Part shown: piece by piece, positions 52,896 through 60,159 of the stretch | How positions within the stretch are numbered: position 1 is the stretch's first letter | Layout of the letters: each line of letters starts with the position of its first letter | NCBI RefSeq assembly: GCF_004194535.1 | Contig: NZ_CP025781.1 | Location: forward strand, 620,001-684,000 | DNA length: 64,000 nt | Origin: Iodobacter fluviatilis | GTDB lineage: Bacteria > Pseudomonadota > Gammaproteobacteria > Burkholderiales > Chitinibacteraceae | Direction of reading: 5' to 3' | Program-made: the position numbers and the translations under genes | Notes under the pieces: generated by a model | Databases searched by the model: none | What the model was told of the DNA's origin: nothing | What the model saw: the letters and a program-made list of their open reading frames with translations, nothing else

Positions 52896-52982
52896 CCTTA
52901 TGTGATTTTATATGTTACTCAGTGATAACGCTGTAGATGTACTAATGGGTAACCTTTACTGACCTGAAGAAAAGATTGAAAC

Positions 52983-53009
52983 AACAATAGCCCGTAGCGG
53001 GCTATTGTT
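52983..53009 (+). terminator. Hairpin with short T tract
   Basis: AACAATAGCCCG pairs perfectly with CGGGCTATTGTT around TAG. It lies just before the TGTCGTT repeats and downstream of nrdB on the other strand, so it may end nrdB transcription from the right as well. Confidence 0.65.
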
Positions 53010-53018
53010 ATGCAACTT

Positions 53019-53086
53019 TATGTGTCGTTCAATGAAAGACTATCTGTCGTTTTGGAAGAACTATGTGTCGTTCGACGTAAATATCA
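53019..53086. repeat. Three 21-22 bp direct repeats TATNTGTCGTT
   Basis: TATGTGTCGTTCAATGA (53019), TATCTGTCGTTTTGGA (53041) and TATGTGTCGTTCGACG (53062) repeat with periods 22 and 21, stopping five bases before the nrdB stop region. Repeats of this size starting TGTCG are typical of transposase-binding sites at ends of Tn7/Tn5053-type elements. They could also be iterons or operators. The orientation is opposite to what a right-hand end of the tns element requires. Confidence 0.5.
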
Positions 53087-53090
53087 AGAA

Positions 53091-54173
53091 CTAATCCCAG
53101 CTCAACGCCCCACCAGTCTGATACTCAGTAACCCTCGTTTCAAAGAAATTTTTCTCTTTCTTCAAATCAATCATCTCACTCATCCATGGGAATGGATTAG
53201 TCACACCCGGGAACATTGGCTCTAAGCCAATTTGCTGCAAGCGGCGGTTGGCAATAAAGCGTAGGTATTCTTTGAATTGCGATGCATTCAGGCCCAGCAC
53301 ACCACGGGGCATGGTGTCTTCGGCGTAGGCGTATTCCAGCTCTACGCCACGCTTGAATAAGCCGTAAATTTCAGCTTTGAATTCTTCAGTCCAAAGCTGT
53401 GGGTTTTCCATTTTGATGGTGTTAATCAGATCAATACCAAAATTGCAGTGCATGGATTCATCGCGCAGGATGTATTGGTATTGCTCGGCAGCGCCGGTCA
53501 TTTTATTCTGGCGGCCCAGCGCCAAGATTTGCACAAAGCCCACGTAAAAGAACAAGCCTTCCATAATGCAGGCGAACACGATGATGGAGCGCAGCAATTG
53601 CTGATCTGTTTCCAGCGTGCCGGTTTTAAAGCTTGGGTCGGTCAGGATATTAATAAATGGAATCAGGAATTCATCTTTATCGCGGATCGAGGCCACTTCG
53701 TTGTAGGCATTAAAGACTTCGCCCTCGTCCAAGCCCAAAGATTCAACGATATATTGATAGGCGTGGGTATGGATGGCTTCATCGAAAGCTTGGCGCAGTA
53801 AAAACTGACGGCATTCTGGCGAAGTGATCTGGCGGTAAGTGCCCAAAACGATGTTATTAGCAGCCAGGCTGTCCGCAGTAACAAAGAAGCCCAGATTGCG
53901 TTTGACCAAACGGCGCTCGTCATCGGTCAGGCCGTTTGGGCTTTTCCACAGCTCAATATCGCGCTGCATATTTACTTCTTGCGGCATCCAGTGGTTTGCA
54001 CACTGCGCCAGGTATTTTTCCCATGCCCATTTGTGCTTAAACGGCACCAGCTGATTGACATCGGTAGTGCCGTTAATCACGCGCTTGTCGGAGGCATTTA
54101 CGCGCTTGGCGGTGGCCGCTTCAAGGTTGATGGCTACGGCTGGGGTGCTGATTTCATCGTCAAAGTTGAGCAT
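53091..54173 (-). CDS. nrdB: Class Ia ribonucleotide reductase beta subunit
   Basis: NrdB holds the di-iron tyrosyl radical used by NrdA to reduce ribonucleotides. The ATG at 54171-54173 ([15 protein letters not shown]) gives 360 residues; the longer frame adds 42 improbable ones. Key residues are visible: [13 protein letters not shown] includes Glu, His and the radical Tyr (E-x2-H-x3-Y), and [14 protein letters not shown] and [12 protein letters not shown] carry further iron ligands. The gene is separated from nrdA by the lipoprotein and adenine deaminase genes, all on the same strand. Confidence 0.95.
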   Translation of the reverse strand: MLNFDDEISTPAVAINLEAATAKRVNASDKRVINGTTDVNQLVPFKHKWAWEKYLAQCANHWMPQEVNMQRDIELWKSPNGLTDDERRLVKRNLGFFVTADSLAANNIVLGTYRQITSPECRQFLLRQAFDEAIHTHAYQYIVESLGLDEGEVFNAYNEVASIRDKDEFLIPFINILTDPSFKTGTLETDQQLLRSIIVFACIMEGLFFYVGFVQILALGRQNKMTGAAEQYQYILRDESMHCNFGIDLINTIKMENPQLWTEEFKAEIYGLFKRGVELEYAYAEDTMPRGVLGLNASQFKEYLRFIANRRLQQIGLEPMFPGVTNPFPWMSEMIDLKKEKNFFETRVTEYQTGGALSWD

Positions 54174-54303
54174 TACAAGTCCTGTCTTACTGATGTTGAT
54201 ACTTACTGAGTTGGGACTCAGTAGGTGAGTTTTAATAGATCTAACTGATGTTAATACTTTGGATATGGTTCGAAATAACGTCCCAAAATGAAACTTCAAA
54301 TCC

Positions 54304-54374
54304 CCGTCATCCCCGAGTGTTTTTGTCGGGGATCCAGCTGTGCTACTGGATTCCCGCCTGAGCGGGAATGACGG
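54304..54374. repeat. Double inverted repeat resembling Neisseria dRS3-type elements
   Basis: CCGTCATCCCCGA...TCGGGGATCCAG is followed by CTGGATTCCCGCCTGAGCGG and GAATGACGG, two nested hairpins whose outer arms also pair. ATTCCC-GCCTGAGC-GGGAAT has the exact plan of the neisserial dRS3 repeat. It lies just upstream of the nrdB start on the strand of its transcript. Confidence 0.7.
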
Positions 54375-54407
54375 CGTTTCGAGATGTCCATAAGTGGCAA
54401 GTCCTTA

Positions 54408-54959
54408 CTAATTTGGGCTACTCAACAAGCGTATTTTTATATTACTGCTGTCGCTGATGCCGTACTGCTGGCCCAGCGCGTAAAAATCACGCACATGTTG
54501 ATCGCTCAGCTTAAGGCTAGATTGAAAGCTCAGCGCAAGATGCACTTCGCCGAGGTAAACCACCTCCCCCGCCTTTACCGTAAAACTTTTGCCCATGGGT
54601 AGTAGATCGTGGCGCTGCTGTGGCCAGCCGGCGGCGGTGTAAGACCAATCACCCACCGCTTGCTCAGCGGTGTATTCACCGGGAGCCAAAGCCAGCACAT
54701 GTAATTTACCGATGGCATTTTTAGCCGGTGCCGCAATGGTATCGGTTAGGATACTGGCGTTTAAATCAACATTGCCCTTGGGGCCTTGTAATCGCAGCCA
54801 AGCAGAAGCACCGTCTTGATCAAAAGAATTAAGGGTTAAAGAAACAATGGCGTAAGCCTGCTCTGGCGGAGGGCTCAGTTTGCCTTGCACCACCGCAATC
54901 GGTGCCATCGCGCAGCTATTTAATAGCAGTACACAACTGAGCAATACACTTTTAATCAT
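54408..54959 (-). CDS. Lipoprotein, paralogue of its upstream neighbour
   Basis: A 183-residue precursor from Met at 54957-54959 (MIKSVLLSCVLLLNSCAMAP, lipobox Cys at residue 16). The mature domain has GKLSPPPEQAYAIVSLTLNS, GEYTAEQAVGDWSY and AGEVVYLGEVHLALSFQSSL, matching the upstream gene block by block. The closing segment LSDQHVRDFYALGQQYGISDS is shared too. Function is unknown. It lies between nrdA and nrdB. Confidence 0.8.
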   Translation of the reverse strand: MIKSVLLSCVLLLNSCAMAPIAVVQGKLSPPPEQAYAIVSLTLNSFDQDGASAWLRLQGPKGNVDLNASILTDTIAAPAKNAIGKLHVLALAPGEYTAEQAVGDWSYTAAGWPQQRHDLLPMGKSFTVKAGEVVYLGEVHLALSFQSSLKLSDQHVRDFYALGQQYGISDSSNIKIRLLSSPN

Positions 54960-54970
54960 ATGACAACCTT

Positions 54971-55528
54971 TTACTGCAATAAGCGGGTGGCAATCTGGCT
55001 TGCATCTTGCACGCCCCATTGCTTAAGTTGATAAAAATCGCGCGTGGCTTGATCGCTATACGCCAATGTGGAAGCAAAATTAAGTTGGGCGCTGATCTCA
55101 CCCAAATACAGCACCTCACCCGCAGCAATTTGGAAACGCCGATCCAGCTGAAAATGTGTTTGCCCGCCTCGGCCATTCGCGCCTTTTGCAGCCCAATTAC
55201 CCCAAGCTTGGCTCAACGTATAGCTGCCCTCAGCCAGCGGCAAAACCCACAAACGGCCGCGTACGTCACCAGCAGGGCCAACAATACTATCGTGGCTGAT
55301 ATCCGCCCGTAAGCTATGGCGGCTACTAGCCCCCAGCAGCTCAACTTGTAAATCTGCCTGATCTGTTGATAGCGATTGCAGCGTTAAAGCCAGCACCACA
55401 TAGCCCTGCCCTGCGGGAGGTTGCAGGCGGCCATTTTCAATTTGCAAGGCGGGCTGCGCGCTACAAGCAGCCACTAAGGCACTCGCCACACCGGCCACAG
55501 CCTGCACACATCGTGATAGAAAACTCAT
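54971..55528 (-). CDS. Lipoprotein, first of a tandem pair
   Basis: A 185-residue precursor starting MSFLSRCVQAVAGVASALVA with lipobox Cys in VAACSAQ. The mature part contains GRLQPPAGQGYVVLALTLQS, GSYTLSQAWGNWAAK, AGEVLYLGEISAQLNFASTL and YSDQATRDFYQLKQWGVQDA, the same order of motifs as the downstream paralogue. The ATG overlaps the adenine deaminase stop (ATGA), indicating coupling. The pair looks like a gene duplication kept together. Confidence 0.8.
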   Translation of the reverse strand: MSFLSRCVQAVAGVASALVAACSAQPALQIENGRLQPPAGQGYVVLALTLQSLSTDQADLQVELLGASSRHSLRADISHDSIVGPAGDVRGRLWVLPLAEGSYTLSQAWGNWAAKGANGRGGQTHFQLDRRFQIAAGEVLYLGEISAQLNFASTLAYSDQATRDFYQLKQWGVQDASQIATRLLQ

Positions 55529-56553
55529 TTGGCAATGCACGCAATGCGTAATACTTCGGCACGCCAGCGCGCTTTATCGGCATCTGGCAACCAAGAGGCT
55601 TCAAAGCTGTGATTCACTAATTGCACCACTTCGCTGGCTGATAAATCCATCGCGGCGCGGCAAGCTAATAAATTAGCGTTGAGATAGCCGCCAAAATACG
55701 CTGGATCGTCAGAATTCACCATCGCGCACAGCCCTGCTGCCAACAAATTACGCAAATTATGCTGAGCTAAATCATCCACTACGCAGAGCTTTAAATTGGA
55801 AAGCGGGCAAACGGTGAGCGGAATACGCTCGGTGGCTAAGCGCACCACAAGGGTGGCATCGTCAGTGCAGCGCACGCCGTGATCAATCCGCCGCGCGCCC
55901 AGCACATCAAGTGCTTCGGTGATATAGGCAGCAGGGCCTTCTTCACCGGCATGGGCCACGGCGGGCAGACCTAGATCACGGCAACGCTTAAATAATTTTT
56001 GGAATTTGGCTGGCGGATGGCCCAGCTCGCTGGAATCCAGCCCCACGCCATCAATCAGCGCCAGATATGGCAACGCGGCCTCAAGGGTGATTTTGCCTTC
56101 TACTTCGGAAAGATGACGTAAAAAGCACAAAATCAGCTTAGAGCTAATCCCCAGTTTATCGGTGGCATCATTTAAAGCACGGGTAATACCACGAATCACC
56201 GTGCCAATATCAATGCCACGCGCAGTATGCGTTTGCGGATCAAAAAAGATCTCGGTATGCACAATATGGTCAGAATAAGCGCGCTCGCAATAAGCCCAAG
56301 TCAGGTCGTAAAAATCTTCTTCGGTAATCAGTACGCTGGCACCGGCGTAATACAGATCGAGAAAGGATTGCAGATTATCAAAGGAATACGCGGCGCGAAC
56401 TTCTTCTACATTGGCGTAAGGCAGGGTAATGCCATTTTTTTGCGCCAGCTCGAACATCATTTCAGGCTCTAAAGTGCCTTCGATATGCAGATGCAGCTCG
56501 GTTTTAGGTAAAGCGAGGATCAGTTGATCGACAGGGTGCAGGGCTTCGGTCAT
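55525..56553 (-). CDS. Adenine deaminase
   Basis: A 342-residue metal-dependent deaminase. The N-terminus LPKTELHLHIEGTLEPEMM carries the HxH metal site, and the middle has AHAGEEGPAAYI (His, Glu) and RRIDHGVRC (catalytic His). The C-terminus has PLTVCPLSNLKLCVVDD and VNSDDPAYFGGYL (Asp-Asp). YYAGASVLITEEDFYDLTWAY and GLDSSELGHPPAKF are features of the adenine (not adenosine) deaminase branch of this family. It turns adenine into hypoxanthine for purine salvage. It lies between nrdA and the lipoprotein pair. Confidence 0.88.
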   Translation of the reverse strand: MTEALHPVDQLILALPKTELHLHIEGTLEPEMMFELAQKNGITLPYANVEEVRAAYSFDNLQSFLDLYYAGASVLITEEDFYDLTWAYCERAYSDHIVHTEIFFDPQTHTARGIDIGTVIRGITRALNDATDKLGISSKLILCFLRHLSEVEGKITLEAALPYLALIDGVGLDSSELGHPPAKFQKLFKRCRDLGLPAVAHAGEEGPAAYITEALDVLGARRIDHGVRCTDDATLVVRLATERIPLTVCPLSNLKLCVVDDLAQHNLRNLLAAGLCAMVNSDDPAYFGGYLNANLLACRAAMDLSASEVVQLVNHSFEASWLPDADKARWRAEVLRIACIAK

Positions 56554-56584
56554 TTGACTCTCTAGGTGTTTGGTGGGGTGCTGT

Positions 56585-56672
56585 GTAGGATGGGGGAACC
56601 AGACTTTTGGCGATATCCATCATCAGTGCGTTGATGGGTATCGCCGCAAAACCTCGGCCCCACCCATCCTAC
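56585..56672. repeat. Long imperfect hairpin between nrdA and adenine deaminase
   Basis: GTAGGATGGGG...CCCCACCCATCCTAC forms the outer stem and TTTGGCGATATCCATCA pairs with TGATGGGTATCGCCGCAAA inside, giving an 88-base structure. The GTAGGATGGG end is a familiar type of dispersed bacterial repeat. It may act as the nrdA terminator. Confidence 0.7.
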
Positions 56673-56684
56673 ATCTCTACATTA

Positions 56685-59546
56685 TTACTGGCAGCTCTCG
56701 CACTCTGGGTTATCAATCGAGCAGAATTTCATATCCGTTGCAGGTAATTCTGCGTCGATTGCGGCCATGGCGGGCGCGGAGCTGATCGAGTTAGCACCCG
56801 CGGCGGAGGTTTGGGTATATCCCCCATCGATCGCTACTGCATTCAACTCACCACCGCTACCGGTGGATTTTTCTGCTGCTGTGGCGGCCATGGTGCGTAG
56901 GTAATAAGTGGTTTTCAGGCCACGCAACCATGCAAATTTGTACAGCTCGTCTAATTTTTTGCCTGATGCGCCAGCAAGGTAGAGATTGAGCGATTGGCCT
57001 TGGTCGATCCACTTTTGGCGGCGCGATGCGCATTCAACCAGCCAGTTTGGATCCACTTCAAACGCCGTGGCGTACAAATCACGCAGGTCTTGCGGAATGC
57101 GCTCTACTTTAGACACCGAACCGTCAAAGAATTTCAGGTCTGAGATCATCACTTCATCCCACAGACCACGTTCTTTTAGATCACGCACTAGATATTCATT
57201 CACCACGGTGAACTCACCCGACAGGTTCGATTTTACGAACAAGTTTTGGTACGTTGGCTCGATACACGCCGATACGCCGATGATGTTGGCAATAGTGGCT
57301 GTTGGCGCAATCGCCAAGCAGTTTGAATTGCGCATGCCGTGAGTGCGAACGCGTTCGCGCAGCTGTGTCCAATCCAAGCGTGAGCTGGTATCCATTTCTA
57401 AATAGCCACCGCGCTCTTCTGCCAGCAATTTAATTGAATCTTGTGGCAATACACCGCGATCCCACAGGCTGCCTTTGTAGCTAGGGTAAGTGCCGCGCTC
57501 TTGTGCCAGCTCGGTGGATGCCCAGTAAGCGTGGTAAGCCACGGTTTCCATCGATAGATCGGCAAACTCAACCGCTGCATCCGAGCCGTAAGGCAGGCGC
57601 AACATATGTAAGCAATCTTGGAAGCCCATAATGCCCATACCTACCGGACGATGCTTCAAGTTGGATTCACGCGCTTTACGCACTGGGTAGAAGTTAATGT
57701 CGATCACGTTATCCAGCATGCGCATCGCGGTAGTAATGGTGCGTGCCAGTTTATTGGTATCGAGTTCGCCATTCTTGATGTGGTTCACCAAGTTGACCGA
57801 GCCCAAATTACATACCGCAATTTCGTTCTCGTTGGTGTTCAGGGTGATTTCTGTACATAGATTCGAGCTATGCACCACGCCTACGTGTTGCTGCGGGCTA
57901 CGAATATTGCAAGGATCTTTAAAGGTAATCCAAGGATGGCCTGTTTCAAACAGCATAGAAAGCATCTTGCGCCATAAGCCCAGCGCAGGGATCTTCTTGG
58001 CGATTTTCATTTCGCCACGGGCCGCTTTTGCTTCGTAAGCTACATAAGCTTTTTCAAAATCTTTACCAAACTTGTCGTGCAGATCAGGCGCTTCGGATGG
58101 GCTAAATAATGTCCACTCGCCGCCCTGCATCACACGCTTCATAAATAAATCAGGAATCCAGTTAGCGGTATTCATATCGTGCGTGCGGCGACGATCGTCA
58201 CCGGTGTTCTTACGCATTTCGAGGAATTCTTCGATATCTGCGTGCCAAGTTTCAAGGTAAGCGCACACCGCGCCCTTGCGTTTGCCGCCTTGGTTTACCG
58301 CTACGGCGGTGTCGTTCACCACTTTCAGGAAAGGCACAATCCCTTGCGACTTGCCGTTGGTGCCCTTGATATGGCTACCGAGTGAGCGCACCGGCGTCCA
58401 ATCGTTACCCAAACCACCGGCGTATTTAGACAAGAGCGCGTTTTCTTTCAGCGCTTCGTAAATACCTTCCAAATCATCAGAAACAGTGGTGAGGTAGCAG
58501 CTAGATAACTGGCTGCGACGGCTACCGGCGTTAAATAAGGTAGGCGTCGAACTCATAAAGTCAAAGCTAGACAAGACGTTGTAGAACTCGATCGCACGCT
58601 CTTCGCGGTTGATTTCATTCATAGCCAAGCCCATCGCTACGCGCATAAAGAAGCTTTGTGGCAGCTCGATGCGGCTGTCTTCGATATGCAGGAAATAGCG
58701 GTCATACAGGGTTTGCAGGCCAAGATAGCCAAATTGGTAATCACGGTTATGATCCAGCGCTGCGCCTAATTTTGCTAAATCATATTGAGCCAGATTTTCG
58801 TCCAGCAGCTCCGCATCAATACCGCGCTTAATAAACTGTGGGAAGTAGCTAATGTAACGATCAGCCATTTCTTCGTGGCTCACCTCTTTGCCCAATACTT
58901 CTGAGCGCAGATTATTTAGCAAAAGACGAGCGGTAACAAAGCTATACGCAGGGTCTTTCTCAATCAGCTGACGCGACGACATAATCAAAGCGCGGCGAAC
59001 TTCTTCTGCCGGTACGCCGTCGTACACGTTTTTTAAAGTTTCAGCCAAGATGGCGGCTTGATCGGTGGTGCTTTCCAAGCCCTTGCAGCAAGAGGCGATC
59101 AGCGCTTTTAACTGCGCCAAATCTAGCGGACGGCTGCTGCCATCGGCGTAAATCACATTAATGGCGTGGTGATGCTCAGGCTCAAAGCGTGCATGACGCT
59201 CTTTGCTGCGCTCTTCGCGATACAAGACATAGGCGCGGGCCACATCGTGCTCACCAGCACGCATCAGCGCTAGCTCTACTTGATCTTGGATATCTTCAAT
59301 ATGAATCGCGCCGCCTTCTGGCTTACGACGCATCAGCGCCGATACAACGGATTCAGTCAGCAAGATGGCTTTTTGACGTACAGCGGCACTAGACGCGGCA
59401 TCGCTACCAAGCACAGCGATAAAGGTTTTGGTCACTGCTACGGTGATTTTGTTCGGTGCAAATGGCACCACCGATCCATCACGGCGAATGGTTTTGTAAT
59501 CGGCATAGCTGCTGTGATTTTGAGCAGTATTAACGCTATCGGTCAT
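56685..59546 (-). CDS. nrdA: Class Ia ribonucleotide reductase alpha subunit
   Basis: NrdA reduces ribonucleoside diphosphates. From ATG at 59544-59546 (MTDSVNTAQNHSS) it has 953 residues, longer than E. coli NrdA (761). It has an ATP-cone (~20-110, DGSVVPFAPNKITVAV) and probably a second cone-like region before the catalytic barrel. Active-site residues are in SSCYLTTVSDDLEG (Cys), SSNLCTEITLNTN (Asn, Cys, Glu) and NEIAVCNLGSVNL (Cys). The C-terminal redox pair is in CSIDNPECESCQ. A preceding in-frame Met 10 residues upstream is less likely. NrdR boxes and a DnaA box lie directly upstream. Confidence 0.95.
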   Translation of the reverse strand: MTDSVNTAQNHSSYADYKTIRRDGSVVPFAPNKITVAVTKTFIAVLGSDAASSAAVRQKAILLTESVVSALMRRKPEGGAIHIEDIQDQVELALMRAGEHDVARAYVLYREERSKERHARFEPEHHHAINVIYADGSSRPLDLAQLKALIASCCKGLESTTDQAAILAETLKNVYDGVPAEEVRRALIMSSRQLIEKDPAYSFVTARLLLNNLRSEVLGKEVSHEEMADRYISYFPQFIKRGIDAELLDENLAQYDLAKLGAALDHNRDYQFGYLGLQTLYDRYFLHIEDSRIELPQSFFMRVAMGLAMNEINREERAIEFYNVLSSFDFMSSTPTLFNAGSRRSQLSSCYLTTVSDDLEGIYEALKENALLSKYAGGLGNDWTPVRSLGSHIKGTNGKSQGIVPFLKVVNDTAVAVNQGGKRKGAVCAYLETWHADIEEFLEMRKNTGDDRRRTHDMNTANWIPDLFMKRVMQGGEWTLFSPSEAPDLHDKFGKDFEKAYVAYEAKAARGEMKIAKKIPALGLWRKMLSMLFETGHPWITFKDPCNIRSPQQHVGVVHSSNLCTEITLNTNENEIAVCNLGSVNLVNHIKNGELDTNKLARTITTAMRMLDNVIDINFYPVRKARESNLKHRPVGMGIMGFQDCLHMLRLPYGSDAAVEFADLSMETVAYHAYWASTELAQERGTYPSYKGSLWDRGVLPQDSIKLLAEERGGYLEMDTSSRLDWTQLRERVRTHGMRNSNCLAIAPTATIANIIGVSACIEPTYQNLFVKSNLSGEFTVVNEYLVRDLKERGLWDEVMISDLKFFDGSVSKVERIPQDLRDLYATAFEVDPNWLVECASRRQKWIDQGQSLNLYLAGASGKKLDELYKFAWLRGLKTTYYLRTMAATAAEKSTGSGGELNAVAIDGGYTQTSAAGANSISSAPAMAAIDAELPATDMKFCSIDNPECESCQ

Positions 59547-59592
59547 AGGGCTCTCATTAATGTAGTGGGCAGGCAAGGCGGCTGCGTCTTGC

Positions 59593-59601
59593 TGTGGATA
59601 A
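59593..59601. promoter_or_regulatory. Perfect DnaA box upstream of nrdA
   Basis: TGTGGATAA is the reverse complement of the consensus TTATCCACA. A second weaker copy (TGTGGATTT) follows 13 bases later. In E. coli, DnaA binding controls the nrdAB promoter, so this is a plausible link of nucleotide supply to replication. Confidence 0.6.
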
Positions 59602-59624
59602 TTCTGTGGATTTCTTGTGGAGAA

Positions 59625-59640
59625 ACACTATATGTAGTGT
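59625..59640. promoter_or_regulatory. NrdR box 1
   Basis: ACACTATATGTAGTGT, a near-perfect 16-base palindrome of the NrdR type. NrdR represses ribonucleotide reductase genes when dATP/ATP is high. It lies 79 bases before the nrdA start. Confidence 0.85.
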
Positions 59641-59656
59641 CCATCAAGAAGAGTTA

Positions 59657-59672
59657 ACACAAATACTAGTGT
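59657..59672. promoter_or_regulatory. NrdR box 2
   Basis: ACACAAATACTAGTGT, 32 bases (three helical turns) from box 1, the spacing NrdR uses in other bacteria. The pair supports control of nrdA and its downstream genes. Confidence 0.85.
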
Positions 59673-60159
59673 CTTTAGCCAAGTTAAGCAAGCAGACGAC
59701 AAAGGAGGAAATGTACAGCTGGACGGTGCAAAAAGGCAGTTCCAGTAAAGCCGTGCATTTGTGGCAGCTTAACCGCGTTTGTTAAACAATACCTGCCGAT
59801 AAATAAGCCTGATTCCACGGTTGTGCACAGATTAAAAACAACACATTGCCGCAGCAAGCTCAACGCACAGATCCCTAACCAGCCGATTGCCTAATAAACA
59901 ATCATCCGGTGTTTTTAAGCCGCACTAAATTGTACAAAATTCAGCCCACCTAACTCATTTTTTCTACTGTAGGCCTTGCCTTTTTCTAGGGCGATTTTTT
60001 CTAATACGGTTTTTATTCCATTTGCATATATAAGAATATGCTTACGTATTATACGTTACTTAAATGCTCGTTTGATTCCCATAGAATAAGCGAATTCTCA
60101 GGCCTGCAGCATCCCGCTCTAAGCCAGCTCTCGTTTTATTTTTAGGACTCTCTTTCATC
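59673..60159. other. Divergent intergenic region
   Basis: About 490 bases between the NrdR boxes and the metalloprotease gene, without an open frame worth calling. The AT-rich part at 59990-60070 probably carries the promoter of the metalloprotease gene. Confidence 0.5.
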
